From Deltaproteobacteria bacterium (lineage in GTDB: Bacteria > Desulfobacterota > Syntrophia > Syntrophales > UBA2210), in NCBI GenBank assembly GCA_019314085.1, contig JAFCZZ010000235.1:1-5830 (forward strand): DNA of 5,830 bases, given 5' to 3'. Below are positions 1-5,570 of this stretch, piece after piece. Made by a program: the position numbers and the translations under genes. Position 1 is the first letter of the stretch. Every line of letters begins with the position of its first letter. The notes beneath the pieces were generated by a model, which was not told the DNA's origin, made no database searches, and saw nothing but the letters and a program-made list of their open reading frames with translations.

Positions 1-1
1 G

Positions 2-964
2 AAGGGGTACTCGAACCTCGCGCCCGGCCAGGAGCTCTGGGTGCCGGCCGGGGACGCCGAGCGCCTCGTGCGCAACCAGCTCGCCGAGCGCGTGGGCGAA
101 GGGGGAGGGCGGGAATCTTCCCCGCCGGAACGGGGAAGAGAAGAGCCTCGGGGTCATGCACCGGTCCAGCCCGGTTTTTCACCTCCCCCGCCCTCCCCCG
201 CCGAACCGGATCCCCGGCTGGTCAGCTTCCTGAACACGAGGGGGTTCAGGCGCCTCGCCGACCGCCCGGCCTGGACGAAGCACGACAAGGTGGGGAACCG
301 CATCGTCCGCCTCGTCGTCGACTTCAAGGCGAACCCCCGGGGGAACCGCTACGGGTACGTGCTCAACGAGGAGACGGGCGAGTGGGAGGAGTCCAGGGAG
401 CTGAGGGACGCGGCGGAGGACCTCCTGGCCTTCAAGCGCTTCCGCGACGAGCTGGAGCGCGGCGGGCAAGAGCGCCTGACCGTGAAACCCGCCCCGAAGC
501 CGGGCGGGGCGCCGGCCGGGGGGCAGGCCCTCACGGTCGAGGAGGGGCAGGAGCTGATCCTGATGGTCGAGCAGCGCGACGAGCAGCAGATCATGCAGGA
601 AATTTTGGGGGACGTCCTGCGCCAGTACGTGTACCGGTTCGAGGTTGGGGGGCGCGTGGTCACCAACGTGAGCTACGCGGGGGTAAAGGAGGCCGCCCGC
701 CGGCGGGGGAACATCCACGTCACCAAGATCGAGGTGGACGAAATGAAGGACGGCCAGGGGTACCTCGCCAAGGCCGAGATCTACGACCTCGCGAACAACT
801 TCAAGACATGGGGCGTCGCCGTCCAGCGGAAAAAGATGAGGCTGCGCGACGGGCGGGAGGTGGAGGACGACTTCTGCGTCCAGAAGGCCGTGTCCAAGGC
901 GATCCGCAACGGCCTCCGCGCGTGCGTCCCCGAGAAGCTGATCGCCGAAGGGGGGAGGGGTTGA
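2..964 (+). CDS. Putative single-strand annealing (Rad52-like) recombination protein, 5'-partial
   Basis: The frame is open to the left window edge. The 13 codons before GTG 41 almost all end in G or C, as in the rest of the gene, while the other two frames do not, so the gene probably begins upstream. GTG 41 does have AGGAG six bases before it and would give 307 aa. Counting from GTG 41, there is a proline-rich linker (about 24-58), an unrecognised domain (58-140), a second linker (141-162) and a C-terminal domain (163-303). The last contains VSYAGVKEAARRRGNI, then GYLAKAEIYDL, WGVAVQ and KAVSKAIRNGLRACVP. This order (a YAGVKEAA-like helix, a strand pair, then a KAVSKAIRNALR helix) resembles Rad52-like annealing proteins of phages and archaeal viruses. 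That is a family-level inference without a search; a plain hypothetical protein is possible. The stop codon lies inside the first edge repeat of the downstream array. Confidence 0.6.
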   Translation, partial: KGYSNLAPGQELWVPAGDAERLVRNQLAERVGEGGGRESSPPERGREEPRGHAPVQPGFSPPPPSPAEPDPRLVSFLNTRGFRRLADRPAWTKHDKVGNRIVRLVVDFKANPRGNRYGYVLNEETGEWEESRELRDAAEDLLAFKRFRDELERGGQERLTVKPAPKPGGAPAGGQALTVEEGQELILMVEQRDEQQIMQEILGDVLRQYVYRFEVGGRVVTNVSYAGVKEAARRRGNIHVTKIEVDEMKDGQGYLAKAEIYDLANNFKTWGVAVQRKKMRLRDGREVEDDFCVQKAVSKAIRNGLRACVPEKLIAEGGRG

Positions 965-1794
965 GCCGCAAAGAAGTTGAGACCCAGAGGCTTCATGCGA
1001 GCCATAAAGTATGTGGAGCCCAAAATAGCGGTGCGAGCCATAGAAATTTTGGGGCCCACGGTACACGTGCGAGCCAGAAATTGTCTGAAGCCCGGAAGAG
1101 GAATGCGAGCCGCAAAGGGTATGAAGCCCATGGAGAGTCTGCGAGCCATCGGAGATATGGAACCCAAAATATACATGTGAGCCATGAAGTGTGTGGAAAC
1201 CATAGACCGGATGCGAGCCATAGTGTTTTTGAACCCCATGAGGCAAATGCGAGCCATAGAAAGTTTGAAACCCAAAGTCGCTCTGCGAGCCAAAATAGCT
1301 ATGAAACCCAAACCCTTTGTGCGAGCCATGGTTTAAGCGAAGCCCAACAGCAGGGTGCGAGCCAAAAGAGCTTTGAAGCCCAAAGAGTCGGTGCGAGCCA
1401 TGGGTTCGGTGGAGCCCGGTGGAGATTTGCGAGCCAAAAAAGCTATGAAGCCCAAAAAGCTGATGCGGGCCATGGATTCGATGGAGCCCACTGGATAGTT
1501 GCGAGCCATCGATTAAGTGAAGCCCAGAGGCTTAGTGCGAGCCGTAGGATAAATGAACCCCAGACTGCCAATGCGAGCCGCAAAAATGGTGAAACCCAAA
1601 ATATAAATGCGAGCCAAAATATGCGTGGGGCCCAAAGTTTTCCTGCGAGCCACGGCGACTTTGAAGCCCATGGAACGGGTGCGAGCCGAGAGAAACGTGG
1701 GATCCAAAGCAACTGTGCGAGCCCATACCTTTGGGACCCACGTAACGGGTGCGAGCCATAGATCTCGTGAAACCCAAAAGACGGTTGCGAGGGA
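960..1794 (+). repeat. TIGR-like array: 23 dual-spacer units of 36 bases
   Basis: Units begin at 960, 996, 1032 and so on every 36 bases to 1716, then at 1750, with a terminal degenerate edge repeat at 1786-1794. Each unit is an edge repeat (consensus TGCGAGCCA), a 9-base spacer A, a loop repeat (consensus TGRRRCCCA, most often TGAAGCCCA) and a 9-base spacer B. GCGAGCC is exact in 20 of 23 units; the exceptions are the first (TTGAGCC), the seventh (GTGAGCC) and the fifteenth (GCGGGCC). The terminal copy decays to GCGAGGG. The T before each edge repeat is invariant from unit 2 on. Spacers vary in nearly every unit, for example taaagtatg/aaatagcgg in unit 2 and cggcgactt/tggaacggg in unit 20. 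A 36-nt unit with two 9-nt spacers and two kinds of repeat next to a Nop/IS110-like gene matches published TIGR-Tas arrays. It is expected to be transcribed and cut into dual-guide RNAs. The strand is inferred from the flanking genes. The array is visibly AT-richer than its neighbours. Confidence 0.87.
1284..1499 (+). repeat. Higher-order 72-base duplication inside the array (units 10-15)
   Basis: Units alternate between two types of spacer A. Units 10, 12 and 14 have aaatagcta, aaagagctt and aaaaagcta. Units 11, 13 and 15 have tggtttaag, tgggttcgg and tggattcga. Units 12-13 (1356-1427) and 14-15 (1428-1499) align over the full 72 bases, including related B spacers (aagagtcgg with aaaagctga, gtggagatt with ctggatagt). 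By my count there are 11 differences in the 36 spacer bases and 2 in the 36 repeat bases. The array here grew by copying pairs of units, followed by change mainly in the spacers. Confidence 0.7.
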
Positions 1795-1804
1795 GCCCCC
1801 CGGG

Positions 1805-2712
1805 ATGCGGCGGATGAGGGAACGTATGCAAAGATTGAAGCACCCGCGCCTCCGCATCCTGGTCGAGTCGTACTACGACATCCAGAAGCTCCGGGTTGCC
1901 GTCTCGAACCGCCTCCAGATGTACGAGAAGCTGGACGTGCTCACCCCCCCCTCCAGGCGGCCAAGCTCCGGGAGATCGTCGACGGCTTCATGCGCGACGA
2001 GCAGAAGCTCAAGAGGGAGATCAAGGGCGAGCTGAGGGGGATCCCGGTGTGGCGGTGGCTCAAAACCATCAAGGGGATCGACGCCGTGATGGCCGGGGGG
2101 CTTGTCGCGTGGCTCGACGACCCCGCGAGGGCGCCCCACCCGAGCTCGTGGTTCAGGTACGCGGGGCTGGACGTGTGGCCGTACTGCCTGGCCTGCGAGG
2201 AGTACTTCGACTTCGACTGGAGGCCGAGCGAGCGCCCGAAGTGCCCGAAGTGCGGCGCGGCGCTCGTCGGCAGGGCGCCGAGGCGCGTGAGGGGGGAGAA
2301 GGCCCCCTGGAACTGGCGTCTGAGGACCCACCTGTGGAAGGTCTTCAAGCAGATCCTCCAGGCGGAAAAAAGGAAGGGGGTGTACAAGGAGGGGGCGTTC
2401 TACGGCCCGGCCTACGAGCGCTACAAGGCTGAGGAGATCGAGAAGTGCAGGCGGGAGGGCCTCAGGATCGTCCCCTCGGAGGACCTGCCGACGAAGGGCG
2501 GGAAGAAGTACGAGCCCCCCGGCGTGATCTCCGTCGGCCACGTCGACGCCAGAGCCAGGCGGAGGATGCTTAAGCTCTTCCTCGCCCACCTCTGGGTGGT
2601 CTGGCGCACGATGGAGGGGCTGCCGGTGCACGAGCCGTACGCGGCCAGGCTGGGGCACCGGGTGATCCCGCCGCCGAACTGGCCGCTCAAGGAGGGGAAA
2701 AAACGTGGCTGA
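1805..2712 (+). CDS. Tas-like protein (Nop / IS110 C-terminal-like domain), frame broken at a C8 run
   Basis: Probable RNA-binding effector of the adjacent array. Frame one runs from ATG 1805 (GGGAG nine bases upstream; ATG 1826 is an alternative) to the C run at 1944-1951. Frame two continues from there to the stop at 2710. Joined by a -1 step they give about 302 aa. Residues 12-80 are an amphipathic, probably coiled-coil region. Residues 88-104 (TIKGIDAVMAGGLVAWL) form a helix-hairpin-helix-like motif, followed by RYAGLD at 118-123, the order seen in the IS110 transposase C-terminal domain, to which Tas Nop domains are related. A zinc finger (Cys128, 131, 147, 150) sits where IS110 proteins have the serine motif. 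RLRTHLWKVFKQIL (172-185) follows, and the end is rich in aromatic and basic residues. No DEDD, RuvC or HNH nuclease domain is visible and there is no room for one at the N-terminus, so it resembles nuclease-less Tas proteins. Alternatives: a decayed IS110-like relic, or a pseudogene if the frameshift is real. Confidence 0.72.
1944..1951 (+). other. C8 frameshift site in the Tas-like gene
   Basis: In the upstream frame the run reads acc ccc ccc tcc, so bases 1945-1951 form the -1 slippery heptamer C CCC CCC. Without slippage the upstream frame continues as PSRRPSSGRSS, low-complexity sequence, to a stop at 2033-2035. In the -1 frame the protein continues as a regular helix (LQAAKLREIVDGFMRDEQKL). 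One extra C in the true sequence would have the same effect. A sequencing or assembly error in the homopolymer, a disabling deletion and programmed slippage all remain possible. Confidence 0.7.
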
Positions 2713-2851
2713 GATGAAGCTGAAGCGCATCGAGAACGGGTTCTTGGTGGAGTACCAGCACGCCTTGGAGCACGGGGTCAGGTACTTCCCGACCATCAGC
2801 GAGCTCCTGAAGTTCGTGGCCAATAAGACGCGCGAGTGGGAGTGGAGATGA
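2705..2851 (+). CDS. Small hypothetical protein, 48 aa
   Basis: The GTG start has a strong SD, GGAGGGG at 2691-2697, seven bases upstream. It overlaps the end of the Tas-like gene by 8 bases, so the two are probably translated from one message. The product begins (M)AEMKLKRIENGFLVEYQ and ends FVANKTREWEWR. It is a compact mixed-charge peptide rich in aromatic residues, with no signal peptide, membrane segment or cysteine. I do not recognise a family; the style is that of small virus or plasmid accessory proteins. Reality is supported by the SD, the overlap and GC-rich third positions. Position next to the Tas-like gene makes a functional link possible but unproven. Confidence 0.6.
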   Translation: MAEMKLKRIENGFLVEYQHALEHGVRYFPTISELLKFVANKTREWEWR

Positions 2852-2885
2852 TATGTCCAAGGGAGCTTCAAGTGGAGGGGAAAAC

Positions 2886-3044
2886 GTGGGTGAGTACTGC
2901 CAGAGGGGCCCCGAGTTCTGGCTGAAGGTCCTGACTCTCGCGAGGCGCATGAGGGCGCCGCCGCCATCTTCAGAGGGAGTGAGGCTTGAAGACGTTATCG
3001 GCGAAGTGGTCAGGGCCGTGGAGGAGATCGAGCGGGTGAGATGA
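2886..3044 (+). CDS. Small hypothetical protein, about 52 aa
   Basis: I place the start at GTG 2886 because GGAGGGG (2874-2880) lies five bases upstream, nearly copying the signal of the gene before it. ATG 2853, in the same frame, would add 11 residues (SKGASSGGEN-like, low complexity) and has GGAGATGAT almost touching it, which is poorer spacing. The product starts (M)GEYCQRGPEFWLKVLTLARRM, has a short proline/serine turn, and ends in an acidic-basic helix, EDVIGEVVRAVEEIERVR. It is probably a two-helix protein of unknown function. Its stop overlaps the next start by 4 bases (ATGA). Confidence 0.55.
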   Translation: MGEYCQRGPEFWLKVLTLARRMRAPPPSSEGVRLEDVIGEVVRAVEEIERVR

Positions 3045-3334
3045 TGAAGGTGTATCACGGCAAGAGGGTCAGCAAAGTCGGCGGACAGCCAGCTTACGTG
3101 GATGGGAGACCTTTGAAGCACGTGGTCAGGCACTCGCCCGATGGATTTCAGTGGGGGTACGGAGGCTCAGGACCCAGCGATTTGGCTCTGTCGATCCTCA
3201 CCGACTGTCTGGGCAAGGAGCTGGCGGAGAAGTACTACCAGCAGTTCAAGCGGGACTTTGTGGCCAAGTTCGGGGACGAGTGGGAGGTGAAGGAGGAGGA
3301 AATCCGGGAGTGGCTAGCCACCGTGGAGAGGTGA
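3041..3334 (+). CDS. DUF6166-like protein, 97 aa
   Basis: The start ATG overlaps the previous stop (ATGA), with GGTGAG directly before it; ATG 3044 is an alternative one codon later. The sequence carries YVDGRPL (about 19-25), then HSPDGFQWGYGGSGPSDLALSIL (31-53), then YYQQFKRDFVAKFG and a C-terminal IREWL. The block HSPxGFxWGYGGSGPxxLALxIL followed by YxxFK and a final WL is, from memory, the signature of DUF6166, a family of about 90-100 aa common in mobile elements and of unknown biochemical role. Length fits a complete single domain. It sits in the middle of the operon of small overlapping genes. Identification is by recognition and has not been tested by search. Confidence 0.75.
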   Translation: MMKVYHGKRVSKVGGQPAYVDGRPLKHVVRHSPDGFQWGYGGSGPSDLALSILTDCLGKELAEKYYQQFKRDFVAKFGDEWEVKEEEIREWLATVER

Positions 3335-3396
3335 GAGACAATTGCCCAACTTGTCGTGGAAAACTACTAAAAGAGAGGAAGGGGGTGAGCGGGTGA
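3331..3396 (+). CDS. CxxC microprotein, 21 aa
   Basis: The frame reads (M)RDNCPTCRGKLLKERKGVSG. The start GTG shares bases with the stop of the DUF6166-like gene (GTGA at 3331-3334). The stop TGA shares bases with the GTG of the next gene (GTGA at 3393-3396). Exact stop/start overlaps at both ends are what translational coupling predicts and fill the space between two genes with no slack. CPTC followed by a basic stretch looks like one half of a zinc ribbon, so it might bind metal as a dimer or be a remnant. There is no well-spaced SD (GGAGAG touches the start), which is the main argument against it. Confidence 0.4.
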   Translation: MRDNCPTCRGKLLKERKGVSG

Positions 3397-3596
3397 GGTA
3401 CTACGAGGTGAAGTACCCGGGCTCAAACGAGTGGGTGTCCACCCCGAGCGTTCGGGGGAGGACGTACCCGGAAGGAACTAAAATCAGGGTCGTCGTGACT
3501 GACAGGGACGGTACCCTGCTGGACTCGTGGGAGATCCCCCTGAGGAACGGCAAGCCGGACTTCAGGAGGGCCCCGGGGAAGCGGAGCGGATACTAG
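3393..3596 (+). CDS. Small hypothetical protein, 67 aa
   Basis: The GTG start is chosen over the in-frame TTG at 3342. GGGGTGA (3382-3388) lies four bases upstream of it, and the extra TTG residues overlap the microprotein frame. The product begins (M)RYYEVKYPGSNEWVS and continues with alternating hydrophobic residues (KIRVVVTDRDGTLLDSWEIPL), suggesting a small all-beta protein. It ends with a basic tail (FRRAPGKRSGY) that could contact nucleic acid. I recognise no family. It is the last gene before a gap with a probable promoter, so it likely ends the operon that begins with the Tas-like gene. Confidence 0.55.
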   Translation: MRYYEVKYPGSNEWVSTPSVRGRTYPEGTKIRVVVTDRDGTLLDSWEIPLRNGKPDFRRAPGKRSGY

Positions 3597-3619
3597 CGGC
3601 GAGGCGGAGAGAAACTTCC

Positions 3620-3627
3620 TTATTTGA
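3620..3627 (+). promoter_or_regulatory. Possible archaeal TATA box for the methyltransferase pair
   Basis: The 87-base gap 3597-3683 is AT-richer than its surroundings and contains TTATTTGA, preceded by GAGAAACTTCC, which could serve as a BRE. An archaeal promoter here would start RNA near 3648 and give a leader of about 35 bases with room for the SD at 3670. The match is approximate. Confidence 0.35.
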
Positions 3628-3669
3628 CGTGACCGAGTTCACATGACAGCTTGCCTCCCGAGGGGGTGC

Positions 3670-3676
3670 AGGTGAT
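3670..3676 (+). promoter_or_regulatory. Shine-Dalgarno that sets the start of the first methyltransferase
   Basis: AGGTGAT is a seven-base match to the canonical GGAGGTGAT. It lies seven bases before ATG 3684 and so favours that start over TTG 3651 and ATG 3675 in the same frame. Confidence 0.65.
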
Positions 3677-3683
3677 GCTTACA

Positions 3684-4286
3684 ATGGAAGAGAGGGTAAA
3701 ATCCTTTCTGAGCAGGTTCCCCAAAAGCCACCTCTGTATAGTCAACGGGCACCTCGAGGGCGTGTGGATCGTCGGCAACACATTTAGGGGATCGTACAGC
3801 GGTGGCTACTACGGCTGCTACCCCCACAGCTATCTGGAGCGGGTCCTCTCCATCTTTCCCGACCTGAAGCCGTTCCATCTCTTCTCCGGGATGGTCGAGG
3901 ACGACTGGGCGCTGGACATAAACCCAAATTCAAAGGCGTCGGTAATCGGGGACGCCCACCACCTCCCGATAAAATCTGAAAGCTTGGAGCTGATAGTCGC
4001 CGACCCTCCTTACACGAAGGAGGACGCGAGGAAGTACGGGTTCCCAATGGTAAAGAAAACGAGGGTCCTGCAGGAGTGCTGGCGTGTTCTGAGGGACGGT
4101 GGGTTTCTCGTCTGGCTCGACCTGACGTACCCCCAGATCCACTACAAGGATCTTTACAATTTCAAGCTTTACGGCCTTATCGCGGTCGTGGTCTCAACGC
4201 AGCACAGGATCAGGCAGTGCACGATACTCCAGAAGAAGCCCATTTCGGCGGGAGGTGAGAAAATTGGAGAAAGCCTACCTGCCTGA
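3684..4286 (+). CDS. Amino-group DNA methyltransferase (DPPY type), 200 aa
   Basis: Predicted to transfer a methyl group from S-adenosylmethionine to an amino group of adenine (N6) or cytosine (N4) in DNA. HLFSGM (65-70) and LDINP (77-81) form the cofactor-binding region. GDAHHLPI (89-96 region) follows, and the catalytic motif IV is ADPPY, with DPPY at 97-100. LQECWRVLRDGGFLVWLD (about 119-136) is the usual helix-strand after it. HLFSG replaces the common FxGxG, as I recall from a family of short phage and bacterial methyltransferases with a conserved YPxxYLERV segment, here YPHSYLERV (46-54). No target-recognition domain is obvious at this size. The last 23 bases overlap the next methyltransferase gene, so the two are probably co-translated. 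The base modified and the site recognised cannot be read from the sequence. Confidence 0.8.
   Translation: MEERVKSFLSRFPKSHLCIVNGHLEGVWIVGNTFRGSYSGGYYGCYPHSYLERVLSIFPDLKPFHLFSGMVEDDWALDINPNSKASVIGDAHHLPIKSESLELIVADPPYTKEDARKYGFPMVKKTRVLQECWRVLRDGGFLVWLDLTYPQIHYKDLYNFKLYGLIAVVVSTQHRIRQCTILQKKPISAGGEKIGESLPA
4251..4258 (+). promoter_or_regulatory. Shine-Dalgarno that selects a TTG start
   Basis: GGAGGTGA is an eight-base SD match located five bases before TTG 4264. The GTG at 4255 lies inside this SD and cannot be served by it. Confidence 0.65.
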
Positions 4287-5559
4287 GTACGGGTGGGTGG
4301 AGGTCTGGGATCTCCCAAAAGTGCCCCCGAAGAAGCAGCGGGAGGGCAGGTACGTTTCCGAATCCTTCGTGCACCCGGCCAAGATGGACTGCCTGCTCTG
4401 CCGGAAGATAATCGAGACCTACACGCGGCCGGGGGACTTGGTTCTGGACCCCATGGCGGGCATAGGAACCACCCTAGTCGAGGCCGCCTACCTCGGCAGG
4501 AACGCCGTGGGTGTGGAGCTTGAGGAGAAGTTCGTCCGCATAACCGAGCGCAACATCGGGCTGATGGAGGGGGCCCGAACGCTCACGCCCAAGGGAAAGG
4601 CGCAGATCATCAGGGGGGACGCGAGAGAGCTGTCCAAGCTGCTGGCGGAAGAGGTGGACGCGGCGGTGTTCTCGCCACCCTACACCGGTGCCGTGCAACA
4701 CGGGGGCGGGCTGGTAATGCAGGGTAAGTTCCAAGTTGGCGAGTCGACAAGGGCAACGTACGGCCCCTCGAAAAGCAACATCGGGAACCTTGAGTACGGC
4801 AAAGTCGACACCATTGTCACCTCGCCACCCTACTCCGAGTCGATGTCAAAGAGGCGCAAGGGGTACACCACCCTTCCACAGCTCTCGCGCACCAGACATA
4901 TGGGAGCGGACTCAAGCGACGAGAACATAGGCAACCTCCCGCACGGCGAGGTAGACGCGATAGTCACCAGCCCGCCCTACGAGAGAGCCGTCAGCCGCAA
5001 GCTCGGTGGCGGGGACAAAAATCCCCCTTTCAAAATCGGATGCAGATTCAGGGACAATTTTCCCGCAGTAAGTGACGACAACATCGGGAACCTCCCGCAC
5101 GGGTGGATTGACGCTGTGATAACCTCCCCGCCCTACGAGGAGGGCATGAGCGAGAAGCGGCACGCGACCCCCGGCACGGGGAGGACGGAGAGGCTCTGGA
5201 GGGAAAAACGCCTCGGGGGCTATCCAAGCTCGGGGGGCCAGATCGGGGCGATGAGGCAGGAGACCTACCTCTCGGCCATGTTCCGCGTTTATCAGGAGTG
5301 CTTCCGCGTCCTCAGGCCGGGCGGGCGGATGGTTCTGGTGGTCAAGCGGTTCATAAGAAACAAGAGGGTTGTGAAGCTGGATCTGGACACAAAACTCCTC
5401 TGTGAGCGGGCCGGGTTTGTCCATGAGGCCACCAAGCTCTTCAGGCTTCCTTCCCGGTCTTTTTGGAGGATCCTCTACCGCAAGAAATTTGGGAACGAGG
5501 TCCCCGAGATCGACACTCTGGACTACGAGTTCGTCCTCATTTTCAGAAAACCTTCCTAA
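4264..5559 (+). CDS. DNA methyltransferase with four SPPY motifs, 431 aa
   Basis: Predicted N4-cytosine or N6-adenine DNA methyltransferase. The order is beta-type: LDPMAGIGTT (61-70) is the cofactor loop, VGVELEEKF (82-90) the acidic contact, and TSPPY-like catalytic motifs come later. SPPY occurs four times, at 137-140, 187-190, 236-239 and 288-291, about 50 residues apart. The last three are preceded by NIGNL (172, 221, 273) and an (I/V)DxxxTSPPY strand, so a cassette of about 50 residues has been duplicated in tandem. The C-terminal part has FRVYQECFRVLRPGGRMVLVVK (340-361), then a strand-rich end. TTG 4264 is chosen for its SD. Multi-SPPY methyltransferases of this look occur in archaea and phages as far as I recall. 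Which copy is catalytic is unknown. No restriction endonuclease gene is seen, so it may be an orphan protecting the element's DNA. Confidence 0.82.
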   Translation: MEKAYLPEYGWVEVWDLPKVPPKKQREGRYVSESFVHPAKMDCLLCRKIIETYTRPGDLVLDPMAGIGTTLVEAAYLGRNAVGVELEEKFVRITERNIGLMEGARTLTPKGKAQIIRGDARELSKLLAEEVDAAVFSPPYTGAVQHGGGLVMQGKFQVGESTRATYGPSKSNIGNLEYGKVDTIVTSPPYSESMSKRRKGYTTLPQLSRTRHMGADSSDENIGNLPHGEVDAIVTSPPYERAVSRKLGGGDKNPPFKIGCRFRDNFPAVSDDNIGNLPHGWIDAVITSPPYEEGMSEKRHATPGTGRTERLWREKRLGGYPSSGGQIGAMRQETYLSAMFRVYQECFRVLRPGGRMVLVVKRFIRNKRVVKLDLDTKLLCERAGFVHEATKLFRLPSRSFWRILYRKKFGNEVPEIDTLDYEFVLIFRKPS

Positions 5560-5570
5560 GCCAAAAGTAT

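Noticed and set aside
1600..1610. TATA-like AAATATAAAT in spacer B of unit 18 (and AAATATACAT in unit 6) as internal promoters
   Set aside because: Both lie in variable spacers and are not repeated in other units. AT-rich 9-mers will look like TATA boxes by chance.
382..1761. A 459-codon open frame on the + strand with 12-residue repeats (ASHxxxEAQxxx)
   Set aside because: Its first half is an out-of-frame shadow of the upstream gene. The repeat half is open only because 36 is a multiple of three. Variation is concentrated in 9-base blocks with no regard to codon position, and the 34-base unit breaks the frame.
960..1794. CRISPR array
   Set aside because: Repeats are 9 bases and alternate between two kinds, spacers are 9 bases, and no Cas genes are present. 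CRISPR repeats and spacers are each usually above 20 bases.
960..1794. Box C/D-like cores (TGA in loop repeats, CGAG in edge repeats)
   Set aside because: TGA is present in only about two thirds of loop repeats, and no full RUGAUGA/CUGA pair exists, so I make no box C/D call.
179..1857. Long - strand open frames over the array and its flanks
   Set aside because: They are antisense shadows with the same 12-residue periodicity, lack good SD sites and conflict with the well-supported + strand genes.
2102..2432. Arginine- and serine-rich alternative + frames inside the Tas-like gene
   Set aside because: They are GC-rich shadow frames of the gene, with low-complexity translations.
1805..2712. 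Intact IS110 insertion sequence
   Set aside because: The DEDD catalytic domain is absent, the serine motif is replaced by a zinc finger, and I see no element ends on either side.
4255..4257. GTG 4255 as start of the second methyltransferase
   Set aside because: It lies inside the SD GGAGGTGA; TTG 4264 has correct spacing.
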